A stretch of 64,000 nt of DNA from Allorhodoferax sp032337135 (GCF_032337135.1 NZ_JAVXZZ010000005.1:62001-126000), one strand, 5' to 3'. Numbered from the stretch's first letter, positions 1 through 8,136 are shown. Notes: generated by a model from the sequence alone, not told the origin. Translations and numbers: made by a program.

Positions 1-1
1 G

Positions 2-166
2 TTGCAACTTGCACAAGCAGCGCAAGTCATCACAACACCTGACGGATTCACGTTCAAGCGAAGCGGCAAGGGGTGGAGCGATGGCGACATCACGGTAAAC
101 ATCGATCTGGCAGAGTTGCAAGCCTTGGGGGCGGAAATCGACTTGCTGCAAGGGGAAGTACGGTGA
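2..166 (+). CDS. C-terminal fragment of a hypothetical protein (5' end outside window)
   Basis: An open frame runs from the window edge to TGA at 164-166 and gives about 54 residues ending in GEVR. Its stop overlaps the GTG start of the next gene (GTGA), the usual sign of translational coupling. The segment is polar and shows no motif that I recognise. The real start lies outside the window, so no function is proposed. Confidence 0.5.
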   Translation: MQLAQAAQVITTPDGFTFKRSGKGWSDGDITVNIDLAELQALGAEIDLLQGEVR

Positions 167-1149
167 ACGCCGTCGTCGCAGCACATGCCCATAGGTCAAT
201 GCCGATCGGGCAGAGCAACGCAAGTCTTGCCGACGGCATGGTGATGCGTGCTGGCATTCCACAATCCGGGGGACGCCTGACGTTTCACGCCTTTGACGAA
301 GGCTATCCGGTGATGGTCTCTGCCAGTGCATTCTGGAATCCGTCCAAGGGGTGTTTCCGCATCCCGGAGGCAACCAATTTGTACGAGCTCGACCTGGCAC
401 TGGATTCGGCCGGATTCACCGCCATGAAGCTTTGGAAGGAGAAGGGCTCGACCAATGGCATCGGCAACGTGTTCCCGTGGTCGTTCAGTCAGTACATCGA
501 ATTGGCCTGTTCAGTAGGTGCCAATTGGTGGTCCCAGCCCGACCTGTGCTGTGAGCCCGAGATAGCCTGCAGTCAGGAAGAGATTGACTACCGCGTCAAT
601 GCCACAGCAACCCTGCTTGAAGGGGCGTTGCGCGTGGTTTACCACTGGCAAAACGAGTTGGCCAAGACGTGTTCACCTTCGGTGGTTGGCAACATGATTC
701 GCCCGCCCGTTCCTATCATCCAAGGATGGAGCGTATCGGACTACCAGCGCAGTCTGGATCTGCTCATGCAGGTTTGGAGCCGCTGGGAGCCTTGGCTTGC
801 AACGCCGAAGCTCATCGGAATTGGCTCGGTATGCCGGCGCAGCCTCAAACATCCCACCCATGGACTGCACGCGATCCTGGCCGGTCTGGAAGGCCAGTTA
901 CCAACTGGTTCACGGCTTCATCTTTTCGGGGTGAAGGGTTCATGCCTGTCGGAGTTGAAGATGCTTGACTGGGTGGCCAGCGCAGATTCAATGGCTTACG
1001 ACTTTGGCGCGCGGGTCCAAGCCCACCGGGGCGGGTTTTCGAACTCGGTGCAACTGCGTACCCAAGCGATGACGCGATGGATGCAAACGGCGGCCGACAA
1101 GTTGTTGCCCGCAGCGGGTGATCAATTCCGGCTCCCAATGTTCAACTGA
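163..1149 (+). CDS. tRNA-guanine transglycosylase-like (DpdA-type) protein
   Basis: A 328-aa protein. GTG at 163 is chosen because AGGGGAAG lies just upstream and the codon overlaps the preceding stop; the longer frame from 73 would overlap that gene. Several segments match the TGT/DpdA barrel pattern: LDSAGF (about 79-84), QPDLCCEPEIA (125-135), PIIQGW (184-189, like the VQGG loop), GIGSV (219-223), HLFGVKG (253-259) and ADSMAYD (274-280). TGT enzymes exchange guanine for a 7-deazaguanine in tRNA. DpdA relatives on phages and genomic islands insert 7-deazaguanines into DNA. Assignment to the superfamily is fairly firm, but the DNA rather than RNA substrate is inference. No dpdB/C or preQ0 synthesis gene is visible in the window. 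Confidence 0.7.
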   Translation: MNAVVAAHAHRSMPIGQSNASLADGMVMRAGIPQSGGRLTFHAFDEGYPVMVSASAFWNPSKGCFRIPEATNLYELDLALDSAGFTAMKLWKEKGSTNGIGNVFPWSFSQYIELACSVGANWWSQPDLCCEPEIACSQEEIDYRVNATATLLEGALRVVYHWQNELAKTCSPSVVGNMIRPPVPIIQGWSVSDYQRSLDLLMQVWSRWEPWLATPKLIGIGSVCRRSLKHPTHGLHAILAGLEGQLPTGSRLHLFGVKGSCLSELKMLDWVASADSMAYDFGARVQAHRGGFSNSVQLRTQAMTRWMQTAADKLLPAAGDQFRLPMFN

Positions 1150-1173
1150 ACCAGTAGGTTCGACATCAAACGC

Positions 1174-1213
1174 AAAAGCCACCATTCCCTGCAAGGGGAG
1201 CGGTGGCTTTTCG
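1174..1213 (+). terminator. Intrinsic terminator
   Basis: AAAAGCCACC pairs with GGTGGCTTTT around a short loop. It ends the unit containing the TGT-like gene, before leader 1. Confidence 0.75.
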
Positions 1214-1248
1214 CATTTCTTGGCTTTGCGGAAACGCGTCTATGCCAC

Positions 1249-1429
1249 TGGTCAGCAGAACGTGGCGTCGCTACAATGAAGCTTCTTTCGGGCGCAATGC
1301 CCAATCCCCATAGGGGAACTCATATTTTTCGGTCGAGCGCTAGCCGACCATTCACCAACTGCCCAGGGCGAAACAGTCGCCCGCCGGGCCTGTTTCATTC
1401 CTTGGGCTTCTTCCAACAGGAGAACCAAG
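1249..1429 (+). promoter_or_regulatory. ACTCATA leader 1 with promoter
   Basis: A -10 box TACAAT lies at 1272-1277 (weak -35 TGGTCA at 1249), and CTTTC follows at 1285-1289. The hairpin GGGC-GCAAT-GCCC and a CCCC-ATA-GGGG hairpin come next, then ACTCATA at 1318-1324 and a GGTCG/CGACC hairpin. The 20-nt block TTCACCAACTGCCCAGGGCG sits at 1351-1370 and its GCCCAGG can pair with CCTTGGGC near 1401-1408. AGGAG then precedes the ATG at 1430. It belongs to subgroup A (leaders 1-4 and 10). Confidence 0.7.
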
Positions 1430-1555
1430 ATGTTTCAACGTCTAATTCGCAAGGTGTTCGCCACCCACTGCCAAGAATGTCACGAAGTGGCAGTTCCTTT
1501 GTGGCGGCCAACATGCGCGTTCTGTGACCATGGAGAAGGGCGCATTCAGCAATGA
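1430..1555 (+). CDS. Small zinc-ribbon protein (41 aa)
   Basis: ATG at 1430 follows ACAGGAGAACCAAG, a good ribosome binding site at the end of leader 1. The peptide carries two CxxC pairs (CQEC near residues 14-17 and CAFC near 29-32), the pattern of a small zinc ribbon. Its stop overlaps the next ATG (ATGA at 1552-1555), so it looks like the first gene of an operon. Such small zinc ribbons often bind nucleic acid or a protein partner; the partner here is unknown. Confidence 0.65.
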   Translation: MFQRLIRKVFATHCQECHEVAVPLWRPTCAFCDHGEGRIQQ

Positions 1556-1848
1556 TTCCCCGTATTCAACAGTCCAGAGAGCCGATGCCGGACTGCGCAC
1601 ACATCGGGGAACTTCCCGGCGTCTATCTAAGACCTGAACGGCATTCCGCAGTTCAGTTCCCCTCCATGTTGCTCAGCCAGCGGTGTTTGCACCAGGCGGC
1701 AAACGCATTGGAGGCCGCACTGAGCCAGCTATACGCCAAACACAGCATCGCAAGTGTTGATTGGTATATCGAGCGCAGCCTTGGGCTCGATGTGCAGGGC
1801 CGAATCGCCTGGTGCAACCAGGACATCACGGACGCCGTAGTCCCATAA
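1552..1848 (+). CDS. Hypothetical protein (98 aa)
   Basis: It begins inside the stop codon of the zinc-ribbon gene (ATGA overlap), implying translational coupling and transcription from leader 1. The middle is helical and hydrophobic (LHQAANALEAALSQLY). There are few charged clusters and no signal peptide or recognised motif. Function unknown. Confidence 0.6.
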   Translation: MIPRIQQSREPMPDCAHIGELPGVYLRPERHSAVQFPSMLLSQRCLHQAANALEAALSQLYAKHSIASVDWYIERSLGLDVQGRIAWCNQDITDAVVP

Positions 1849-1913
1849 CCATCAACCCATGAGGGGCCACGCTGCCCTCTGGGCAGGGCTCTTCGAACTA
1901 TGAAAGCACTGAA

Positions 1914-2216
1914 ATGGAATCAATCCAAGAAACACCTCGCCGCATTGAAAGTGGCATGAAATCGCGCTGCCCGCAGCGTGGTCAAGTTGAACGTTTGTAC
2001 GCTGAACGGGAGCGCTATATCGATAGTTGCGATGCGCGCGGGCACTTCAGCCTTGAGAACATTCACGAACTCGATCGTCTGGGCCGCGTCAAAGTGGCTA
2101 GCGACCATTGGGAGCTTTGCTCGGAGGATGCTCGCGCCGCTTTGCGCAACGATCCCCACCATCAGGTGCGGTCAAGCGCCTTGATCAGCGCCAGCTCCAA
2201 AAGCGGAGGCCAATGA
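1914..2216 (+). CDS. Hypothetical protein (100 aa)
   Basis: A charged, helical protein (QVERLYAERERYIDSCDARG) with no recognised domain. The start is uncertain: ATG at 1914 and ATG at 1956 are in frame and neither has a convincing Shine-Dalgarno. ATG 1956 overlaps the stop of a 19-codon open frame beginning at 1900, which could be a translated leader. The gene ends 1 nt before the next start, so it probably belongs to the same operon. Confidence 0.5.
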   Translation: MESIQETPRRIESGMKSRCPQRGQVERLYAERERYIDSCDARGHFSLENIHELDRLGRVKVASDHWELCSEDARAALRNDPHHQVRSSALISASSKSGGQ

Positions 2217-2217
2217 C

Positions 2218-2748
2218 ATGAACCGGTACAGCTATCTCATCTTGGTCGAAGTGCCTGCCATGGGAACAATGCAAGACATCGTGGCAGCCCTGCAAAGAGG
2301 CTACGACGACGGGCATGCAGAAGGGCAGTTCGAGGTCATTGTGACTCACGAACCGGGCTATCTGGTTACCTTCCTGCGTTCAACCGCAGAAGATGACATG
2401 AAATACCTGCAAGATCGCATGCGCGAAGGCGCTGAGAACTTGAGCCAGGCCGCTATGCGCCAACTCGGTGCCGAGCTCAATGGGACGGTGGGAGACTCTG
2501 CCAAACCGATTGTGGAGGCGTTGCTCGAAGGGGATGCGCAGATCATCGACTTCAATGGCGTCTTGAAGCGCGTGCCGATCGTCAGCATCTGTGGCGCCAA
2601 GTCGATCAGTGACGATGATCTGTGCGCGACCTGCAGCCACTGCACCTATCGCCCTGGTGAATTGAGCTCCTGCGCCTTGAACTGGCCAGGGTTCGAAAAT
2701 AGTGATGGGTATGTGGAAGAATGCCCATCCGCTGACCCAAAGGGATAA
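2218..2748 (+). CDS. Hypothetical protein with Cys-rich C-terminus (176 aa)
   Basis: GCGGAGGCC lies upstream of ATG 2218. The N-terminal part is a mixed alpha/beta region. The C-terminal 50 residues contain CATCSHCTYRPGELSSC followed by a later Cys, a likely structural metal site. No enzyme motif was seen. It sits in the run of short genes between leaders 1 and 2. Confidence 0.6.
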   Translation: MNRYSYLILVEVPAMGTMQDIVAALQRGYDDGHAEGQFEVIVTHEPGYLVTFLRSTAEDDMKYLQDRMREGAENLSQAAMRQLGAELNGTVGDSAKPIVEALLEGDAQIIDFNGVLKRVPIVSICGAKSISDDDLCATCSHCTYRPGELSSCALNWPGFENSDGYVEECPSADPKG

Positions 2749-2767
2749 AGGGAGAGATAGAGCAACG

Positions 2768-3037
2768 ATGAGCAATCACAACGACAAGACCTGGTGGAAG
2801 CCCATTGTCCATTTCGTGACCCATACGTTCGTCGGCTCAGTGATCTTCGTGATCATTGCATTGCCGGCCTATGGATTGGGTGAGTTGGTCCATTGGCTCA
2901 AAGCCCATGGATCGTCGGAATACGTCGTGGGTGTACTCACTCTACTAGAGTATGGTATCGTCACTATAGACGCGATCCTGCTGTTGTGGCACTTGGTCAC
3001 CACAGGGATTACTGCCATGAAGGAGGCTGATCAATGA
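2768..3037 (+). CDS. Small membrane protein (89 aa)
   Basis: ATG 2768 is preferred to the longer frame from 2702 because GGGAGAG lies upstream and the longer form overlaps the preceding gene. Two hydrophobic stretches (about residues 15-40 and 55-80) predict two membrane helices, with a charged KEADQ tail. The stop overlaps the next ATG (ATGA at 3034-3037). Role unknown; inner-membrane location is inferred. Confidence 0.6.
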   Translation: MSNHNDKTWWKPIVHFVTHTFVGSVIFVIIALPAYGLGELVHWLKAHGSSEYVVGVLTLLEYGIVTIDAILLLWHLVTTGITAMKEADQ

Positions 3038-3213
3038 GCAAGTTTCTGCGAGAAGTCCAGTTGGCGGCCCGCGAGGCGCCGCGCGTGTATTTTGCGCCGC
3101 TGGTAGGCGCGGCCAAGGAAATGCAGCGCCAGGTACGCCTGATGTCCGCTGCGCGTCGCCTGCCGACACACCCCAACCAAACGCGAAAGAACGTGACGCA
3201 CAGTCACGGCTGA
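3034..3213 (+). CDS. Small basic hypothetical protein (59 aa)
   Basis: It starts in an ATGA overlap with the membrane-protein gene and has a strong GGAGG 8 nt upstream. The product is rich in Arg/Lys with an amphipathic helix (KFLREVQLAAREAPRVYF) and no recognised motif. It is the last gene before a terminator, hence probably the end of the leader 1 operon. Confidence 0.55.
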   Translation: MSKFLREVQLAAREAPRVYFAPLVGAAKEMQRQVRLMSAARRLPTHPNQTRKNVTHSHG

Positions 3214-3223
3214 CACACTGTCT

Positions 3224-3262
3224 GAAAAGCCTCCGCACCGAAAGGGCGGAGGCTTTTTTTTT
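3224..3262 (+). terminator. Intrinsic terminator
   Basis: AAAGCCTCCGC pairs with GCGGAGGCTTT and is followed by nine T. The T-tract leads directly into the promoter of leader 2. Confidence 0.8.
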
Positions 3263-3267
3263 GCCTG

Positions 3268-3450
3268 TTTACTGCCCGTGGGGGGCTGGCTACAATCAAG
3301 GCTCTTTCGGGTGCAATGCCCACTCCCCATTGGGGAACTCATATTTTTCTGGTCGCGCTTTCAGCCGACCATTCACCAACTGCCCAGGGCGAACATTCGC
3401 CCATCGGGCTTGCGTTCGTTGCTTGGGCTTCTTCAACAGGAGCAAGAACA
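3268..3450 (+). promoter_or_regulatory. ACTCATA leader 2 with promoter
   Basis: -35 TTTACT (3268-3273), 17-bp spacer, -10 TACAAT (3291-3296) and CTTTC at 3304, seven bases after the -10. GGGT-GCAAT-GCCC and CCCC-ATT-GGGG hairpins precede ACTCATA at 3337-3343. The conserved 20-nt block is at 3372-3391, and AGGAG precedes the GTG at 3451. Subgroup A. Confidence 0.75.
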
Positions 3451-3786
3451 GTGGACCTCAACTCAAAACAGTCACTGGCATATTGCCATCTGGACTGGCC
3501 CAAACGATTGGCGATCATGAATGATCTGGAATCCGTCAATTCGGTCATGTATCAAGGATTCGTCGGCGATGGGTTTACCGCCGCCATCGGAAGAGGGGCG
3601 TTGGCTAAAACGAATGAGCTGATGGAGAAGCACGGCTTTGCGCCGCGCCATGCCGTCACATTTCCGCTTGGCAGCGACCAACCAGCACAGCATCTGCGCC
3701 ATGACGGAGTGCATGCCAAGGCCTGCAACTGGCTGCTGTGCACCTACACACCAATTTCCTCTGCGTTGCCAATCACCGATCGGTGA
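3451..3786 (+). CDS. Hypothetical protein (111 aa)
   Basis: GTG 3451 has ACAGGAG eight bases upstream and is the first in-frame start after leader 2, so the frame upstream is leader sequence and not protein. The product has a helical centre (MNDLESVNSVMYQGFVGDGF) and a Cys/His-containing C-terminal half. No family is recognised. Confidence 0.6.
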   Translation: MDLNSKQSLAYCHLDWPKRLAIMNDLESVNSVMYQGFVGDGFTAAIGRGALAKTNELMEKHGFAPRHAVTFPLGSDQPAQHLRHDGVHAKACNWLLCTYTPISSALPITDR

Positions 3787-3820
3787 TGCGGTAGGGGGAG
3801 TCATCAAATCCGCCCTGAGG

Positions 3821-3928
3821 GTGAACATTGCCCAACTCGGGTGTGGTTCATACCTTGTACTCGCAATACAGGATCACTATGAGACTCAAGAAATTCGAGC
3901 TGACTTGACTCGCGAAGCCGCCGCCTAG
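3821..3928 (+). CDS. Possible small protein (35 aa)
   Basis: A short frame from GTG 3821 reads like protein (DHYETQEIRADLTREAAA), but the start has no good ribosome binding site. A nine-codon frame starting at ATG 3878 overlaps it. It could be a real small gene, the remnant of a longer one, or noncoding leader for the methyltransferase. Confidence 0.3.
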   Translation: MNIAQLGCGSYLVLAIQDHYETQEIRADLTREAAA

Positions 3929-3995
3929 CGCCGCCCGCATCACGGCGAACTCTTTGACGCACGCCGTTCGGCGCGCGCCGACTTATCACCCCAAC

Positions 3996-4031
3996 GGGAC
4001 CAGCATCCCGAGGGGTACTGGTCCCATTTTT
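3996..4031 (+). terminator. Terminator-like hairpin before the methyltransferase gene
   Basis: GGGACCAG pairs with CTGGTCCC and is followed by ATTTTT, ending 11 nt before the ATG at 4043. It may end the upstream unit or act as an attenuator for the methyltransferase. Confidence 0.55.
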
Positions 4032-4042
4032 CCAATGGAACC

Positions 4043-5932
4043 ATGGACTATCAACACTACCCAACAGGCGAGCACACGGCCGCCAGAATGTGGGCCAAGT
4101 TTCAGCGCCCAGTGCGCCATCTTTGTGACCCCAGCGCAGGCAGGGGCAACCTGATCCGTTACGCCCGCGACGGTTTCAGTGGTCTCAGCGACGAGCAAAT
4201 TCCTTGGGTTGCAGCGACTGAGGACACTGAAATCTCAGTGGGCCGCTATCGTGAACGGATTCGCACCTACGCGAGGCAAAAATTTGCAAACCTCGACGAA
4301 GTGTCCGCAATCGAAATTGATGTGCAGCATCACCCGGCACTGAACGAGCTGGGCCTAAAGATTCTGGGCTACGACTTCATGGATGTCCGTTCACTGGCCA
4401 CAGTGAGCCACGTCATCATGAATCCACCGTTCGCCTATGGCGCAGCCCATGTGCTGCATGCTTGGGATTTGGTGTATGACGCAGAGATTGCGGCCATCAT
4501 CAATGCTGAGACCATTCGCAATCCCTACAGCCAAGAGCGCCAGCGCCTTGTCAAACTCATTGAAAAGCACGGCTCGGTCGAGTTCCTGCAGGACCAGTTT
4601 GTTGACGATGTGGAGCGCACTACCACTGTAGAAGTCGCGCTGATCTACCTGGACAAGACACCGGTGCGCTACATCGACATCGAAAGCATGACGGCGGGTC
4701 TGCGCGAAGGCGACAACCAGTTTGAGGCGATCGATGCTGGAATGTGCACAGCCTTGGCGTTGCCATCCAACTTCATCGAAGACACCTGCTTTCGTTTCAA
4801 GGAAGCGGTCGTTGCAGCACGGCAGGCCAGTGAGGCGCAAGCCCTGGCCGACCGTCTACGCGAAGGCCTGGGCATGACATTGGAGGATATGCAAGCCAAG
4901 GGCGTAGGCAACGATGTCCGCAAGGAGATCGCCACCGTACGCGATGCGGCCAACAAAGACTTCAAGACACGCTATGACGATCTGAAGAAGAGAGCGTGGG
5001 CGCAGATCATCCGCTCGTCCTTGCTCACCGACAAGCTCAGCAATCAGGCACGCAAGAAGCTTGAAGCCTCTGCGCAGGACATCTACAAGTTGGAGTTCAG
5101 CGCGGCCAACATACACGGCTTCCTGCGTGGCGTGATTGAGTCCATGGGGGCGATCTACACCGATATGGTGTGCGACCTCTTCGACACCATCATGGAGCGA
5201 TCTTCCGACAACGTGGTGTTCTACCGCAGCTGGAAGTCCAATCAGAAGCACAAGATCGGCATGCGCATCCGCAAGACGCGCTTCATCATCCCGAGAATGC
5301 GCGTCGGCTTCGGCGGTGGTCTGGATTACGACAATGAGCGATTCCTCGCTGACGTGGACAAGGTGTTTGGCTACCTCCATGGGATCAATGGTCCCTACAT
5401 GGATGGCCTGGTGCCTGCGCTGCGACAAGCAGAGTTGCGACGCAGTGATCGCATCCAGTCGCGCTTCTTTGATGTGCGCTACTACAGCGGAACCCAAACC
5501 ATGCATTTCTACCCGAAGTCAGCCGAGGTGGTCGAAAAGATCAACCTCTTCGTGGGGCGGATTCGGCAATGGCTGCCACACGATGCGCAGGAGGCCAACG
5601 AAGACTTTCAGCGACAGTATGACCAAGGCGAGCAATTGACCAAGGAGTACATGGAAGCCTACCGAAATCGGCGCGGTCAGGATTGCCCAGCATGGAAGCT
5701 CCTCAAGGAGATCAGGGGCACAGATGATGGTGATCACTTTGACCTCGACAAGTTCGATGCAGCAATGGCCAACATCCATGCAGCGAAGAACATCCACTGT
5801 GGGGCGGCCATTGGGACCAACACCAACAAGCACCTTCCGATGATTGCTCTGCAGCCGCACACCGAACCAGCATCGATTCCAGAAGCTCAAACACACTTTG
5901 TGTACGACATTGAGCCTTTGGAGATGAGCTGA
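4043..5932 (+). CDS. Class I SAM-dependent adenine DNA methyltransferase with long C-terminal domain
   Basis: A 629-aa protein. Motif I (DPSAGRGN, residues 29-36) and motif IV NPPF (127-130) mark a class I N6-adenine methyltransferase, so the expected reaction is transfer of methyl from SAM to adenine in DNA. The remaining ~400 residues are helical and charged, and match in size and position the DUF4942-type extension of plasmid methyltransferases (family name from memory). No cognate restriction nuclease is next to it, suggesting an orphan modification or anti-restriction enzyme. The start has no Shine-Dalgarno and follows a terminator-like hairpin, so expression may be attenuated. Confidence 0.8.
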   Translation: MDYQHYPTGEHTAARMWAKFQRPVRHLCDPSAGRGNLIRYARDGFSGLSDEQIPWVAATEDTEISVGRYRERIRTYARQKFANLDEVSAIEIDVQHHPALNELGLKILGYDFMDVRSLATVSHVIMNPPFAYGAAHVLHAWDLVYDAEIAAIINAETIRNPYSQERQRLVKLIEKHGSVEFLQDQFVDDVERTTTVEVALIYLDKTPVRYIDIESMTAGLREGDNQFEAIDAGMCTALALPSNFIEDTCFRFKEAVVAARQASEAQALADRLREGLGMTLEDMQAKGVGNDVRKEIATVRDAANKDFKTRYDDLKKRAWAQIIRSSLLTDKLSNQARKKLEASAQDIYKLEFSAANIHGFLRGVIESMGAIYTDMVCDLFDTIMERSSDNVVFYRSWKSNQKHKIGMRIRKTRFIIPRMRVGFGGGLDYDNERFLADVDKVFGYLHGINGPYMDGLVPALRQAELRRSDRIQSRFFDVRYYSGTQTMHFYPKSAEVVEKINLFVGRIRQWLPHDAQEANEDFQRQYDQGEQLTKEYMEAYRNRRGQDCPAWKLLKEIRGTDDGDHFDLDKFDAAMANIHAAKNIHCGAAIGTNTNKHLPMIALQPHTEPASIPEAQTHFVYDIEPLEMS

Positions 5933-5943
5933 AGCCACTCCAA

Positions 5944-5972
5944 ATGGGCCCCCACGGGGGCCCATTTTTTTT
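5944..5972 (+). terminator. Intrinsic terminator
   Basis: ATGGGCCCCC pairs with GGGGGCCCAT, followed by a run of eight T. It runs straight into the promoter of leader 3. Confidence 0.8.
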
Positions 5973-5977
5973 GGCTG

Positions 5978-6156
5978 TTTACTGGCTGCAGGGGGCTGGC
6001 TACAATCAAGGCTCTTTCGGGTGCAAAGCCCACTCCCCATTGGGGAACTCATATTTCATCGGTCGAGCGACAGCCGACCATTCACCAACTGCCCAGGGCG
6101 ACTTGCTTGCCCCTGGGGCCAGTAGTCCGTCTTGGGCCTGAACAAGGAACCAACGG
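5978..6156 (+). promoter_or_regulatory. ACTCATA leader 3 with promoter
   Basis: -35 TTTACT (5978-5983), 17-bp spacer, -10 TACAAT (6001-6006), CTTTC at 6014. ACTCATA lies at 6047-6053 and the 20-nt block at 6081-6100. From GGGTGCAAAGCCC onward it is nearly identical to leader 4. Confidence 0.75.
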
Positions 6157-6549
6157 ATGGAAAAATTCACCCCACAAGGCAAAGCAGCTATCGAGACGAT
6201 TCTGCGGTGCATGCAAGAAGCTCATGCTGCGTTTAACAACCTCAGTGCTGTTGAAAACAAGGCTTGCTATGACTTCCACAATGAGGGGGCCTCCCTCAAC
6301 CACTGCATACGCTGGGGACTGTCTGCCGCAGAAGAGATTCATGCGGCTATTCAACCTGGCGTCAACACAAAAACGTGGTCAGTCAAACTCCTCATGGAAG
6401 ACCAAACGGAATACCAATGGTCTGGAGAAGCTGATGACACCGATCATGCTGAGGGATTGGCAATCGCTGAAGCGAATGCGAAAACCCGCCAACAGGTTTA
6501 TGAAATTGTTAGCGTCACTTCACCTGATACGGAGCGGGCTTCGGTCTGA
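6157..6549 (+). CDS. Hypothetical protein (130 aa)
   Basis: ATG 6157 follows leader 3 (AAGGAACCAACGG upstream). An acidic, helical protein whose N-terminal half has evenly spaced hydrophobics and whose C-terminal half may form beta strands (TWSVKLLMEDQTEYQW). No family recognised. The next gene starts directly after its stop, so the two are probably co-transcribed. Confidence 0.6.
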   Translation: MEKFTPQGKAAIETILRCMQEAHAAFNNLSAVENKACYDFHNEGASLNHCIRWGLSAAEEIHAAIQPGVNTKTWSVKLLMEDQTEYQWSGEADDTDHAEGLAIAEANAKTRQQVYEIVSVTSPDTERASV

Positions 6550-6825
6550 ATGAAAATGCTGGAAACGACACAGAACACCATCAAGGCAATCGAGGGATAC
6601 CTGGCTAGCAAGGCAGACAGGGGCGATGAAGTCGCCGCTGGCTTGCACAAGCTGTTGACGCCTTTGCTGAATCCTCACCAGTTTCTTTCTGAGCTTCGCA
6701 GCGAAGGGTATGCGGTTGTTGTTTTCTCGCCTGACGAACTCGGAACTGCAACCGCAAAGAGCCTGGAAAATCGACTGGCCGAACTCGGTAACGAGGTGAC
6801 CACTGATTTGCAGGAACCCTCTTGA
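6550..6825 (+). CDS. Hypothetical protein (91 aa)
   Basis: It starts immediately after the preceding stop, at ATG 6550 or ATG 6556. The C-terminal part (EGYAVVVFSPDELGTATAKSL) has the strand-helix rhythm of a small alpha/beta fold. No motif recognised. Probable second gene of the leader 3 unit. Confidence 0.55.
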   Translation: MKMLETTQNTIKAIEGYLASKADRGDEVAAGLHKLLTPLLNPHQFLSELRSEGYAVVVFSPDELGTATAKSLENRLAELGNEVTTDLQEPS

Positions 6826-6859
6826 AGTAGATAGCCCGGATGGGTACCTGGTGCCCCTA

Positions 6860-6998
6860 GGGTGCAAAGCCCACTCCCCATTGGGGAACTCATATTGCAT
6901 CGGTCGAGCGACAACCGACCATTCACCAACTGCCCAGGGCGACTTGCTTGCCCCTGCGGCCAGTAGTCCGTCTTGGGCCTGAACAAGGAACCACGGAC
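6860..6998 (+). promoter_or_regulatory. ACTCATA leader 4 (no promoter visible)
   Basis: Nearly identical to leader 3 from GGGTGCAAAGCCC to the start codon, with ACTCATA at 6888-6894 and the 20-nt block at 6912-6931. The -10 TACAAT and CTTTC of the other copies are missing. It therefore seems to be read through from upstream, so the element probably acts at RNA level. Confidence 0.7.
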
Positions 6999-7823
6999 AT
7001 GAAAAATCAACCCAACCCTGCTCTGGCAGGCGTACCTTCAGAGCAGCTCAAGCAAGCTGTACTGGAGCAGGTCTATGACACCAAGTACCTCCGCATGCTT
7101 GCTGGTTACCAGCTGCTGGCGGCCGTGCACGGCACCACCAACGTCGGGATCTACGTTGTAGATGGCAATTTCGGGCGCGAGCACTTCAAGCACGCGATCC
7201 AAGAAGCCAAGGCTGCAGGGATCAACGCCAGCCGGGTGTACGTTTACGGGGACACCGCCACGTACTCTGGGCAGGCGATCAGCTTCTCCAAGTTCGAGGA
7301 AATCGGCTTGAAGCGACCGATTGTGCCGGCGCAACTTGCGACGGAGCCGAACACCCACCCCGATGCTTCGAAACCCATCGTGACGCTCAAGTGCACCTGT
7401 TGCGGTTCCCGCTTCCAAGGCCGCCAGTTCAGCGGCCAGGACACTGGTTGGGGACTCGGTAATTGCTGCGTAGCGTACTGCAGCAAGGCAGAGAACATGG
7501 CGAGGATCTTTGGCATCGACGGCGTTCACTACAACCTGCCGCAACCAGACCAGACGCGCAATGTCGAAGGTGATCGCCTGTTCTCAGGCGTCTACCCCAC
7601 CGGCATCGTCTATGCAGACCGTGCGCGGGAGGTCAACGGCGACTATGCCCGCTTGGCCTACCTGAACTTTGGCACGCTGACCCTCCAAATCGAACGCAAC
7701 TGCCCCGCAGACCTGCGCCAACGCATCGAGGCCGACGCAGCTGAAATTCAGGCCAGGCGCGGTGAGCAATACCGCATCAGCACGTCAAACCAAAACGTCC
7801 TTCTGGGGGCGGCGGCGGCCTGA
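6999..7823 (+). CDS. Hypothetical protein with Cys cluster (274 aa)
   Basis: ATG 6999 is the first start after leader 4. Residues about 125-165 hold a Cys cluster (CTCC, then NCCVAYC), suggesting a bound metal. The upstream part (VGIYVVDGNFGREHFKHAI) looks like a Rossmann-type strand-helix. The family is not recognised. It is followed within 100 bp by another small gene. Confidence 0.6.
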   Translation: MKNQPNPALAGVPSEQLKQAVLEQVYDTKYLRMLAGYQLLAAVHGTTNVGIYVVDGNFGREHFKHAIQEAKAAGINASRVYVYGDTATYSGQAISFSKFEEIGLKRPIVPAQLATEPNTHPDASKPIVTLKCTCCGSRFQGRQFSGQDTGWGLGNCCVAYCSKAENMARIFGIDGVHYNLPQPDQTRNVEGDRLFSGVYPTGIVYADRAREVNGDYARLAYLNFGTLTLQIERNCPADLRQRIEADAAEIQARRGEQYRISTSNQNVLLGAAAA

Positions 7824-7901
7824 CCTGACTGACCAAAAAACCAACGGGCATCCGTACGCCCGACATGGGTGAGGGATGCCATCCACATCAAGGAGCACAC
7901 C

Positions 7902-8072
7902 ATGAGCTACTACGTAGTTCGCTATCGCAACAACGAAACCGCCGTGATGGCGGGGCTGGGCCGCAACCGCGGCACCTGGGACACGGCACACACGCGACGT
8001 ACCGCACAACGGCATGCACGCACGCTGCGCCTCCAAGATCCCGCGAGCACCTACAAGGTTGAAACCCTGTAG
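7902..8072 (+). CDS. Small basic protein (56 aa)
   Basis: ATG 7902 has AAGGAG seven bases upstream and is chosen over the in-frame 7869 start. The product is rich in Arg and Thr (AHTRRTAQRHARTLRLQ), which would suit nucleic-acid binding, but no known family is recognised. Confidence 0.55.
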   Translation: MSYYVVRYRNNETAVMAGLGRNRGTWDTAHTRRTAQRHARTLRLQDPASTYKVETL

Positions 8073-8095
8073 CCAGCCCATCATCAACCATCCTC

Positions 8096-8136
8096 CTGGC
8101 CACGACATAGACGCGCATGCATTGCGTCGTGGCCAG
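8096..8136 (+). repeat. 11-bp inverted repeat (hairpin) in the 8073-8155 gap
   Basis: CTGGCCACGAC at 8096-8106 pairs perfectly with GTCGTGGCCAG at 8126-8136 around a 19-nt loop, followed by a pyrimidine-rich stretch. It may be a weak terminator or control translation of the next gene. It supports the downstream start at 8156. Confidence 0.55.

Noticed and set aside
1900..1959. 19-codon ORF before the 1914 gene
   Set aside because: Too short and without a clear ribosome binding site; may be a translated leader but not supported as a gene.
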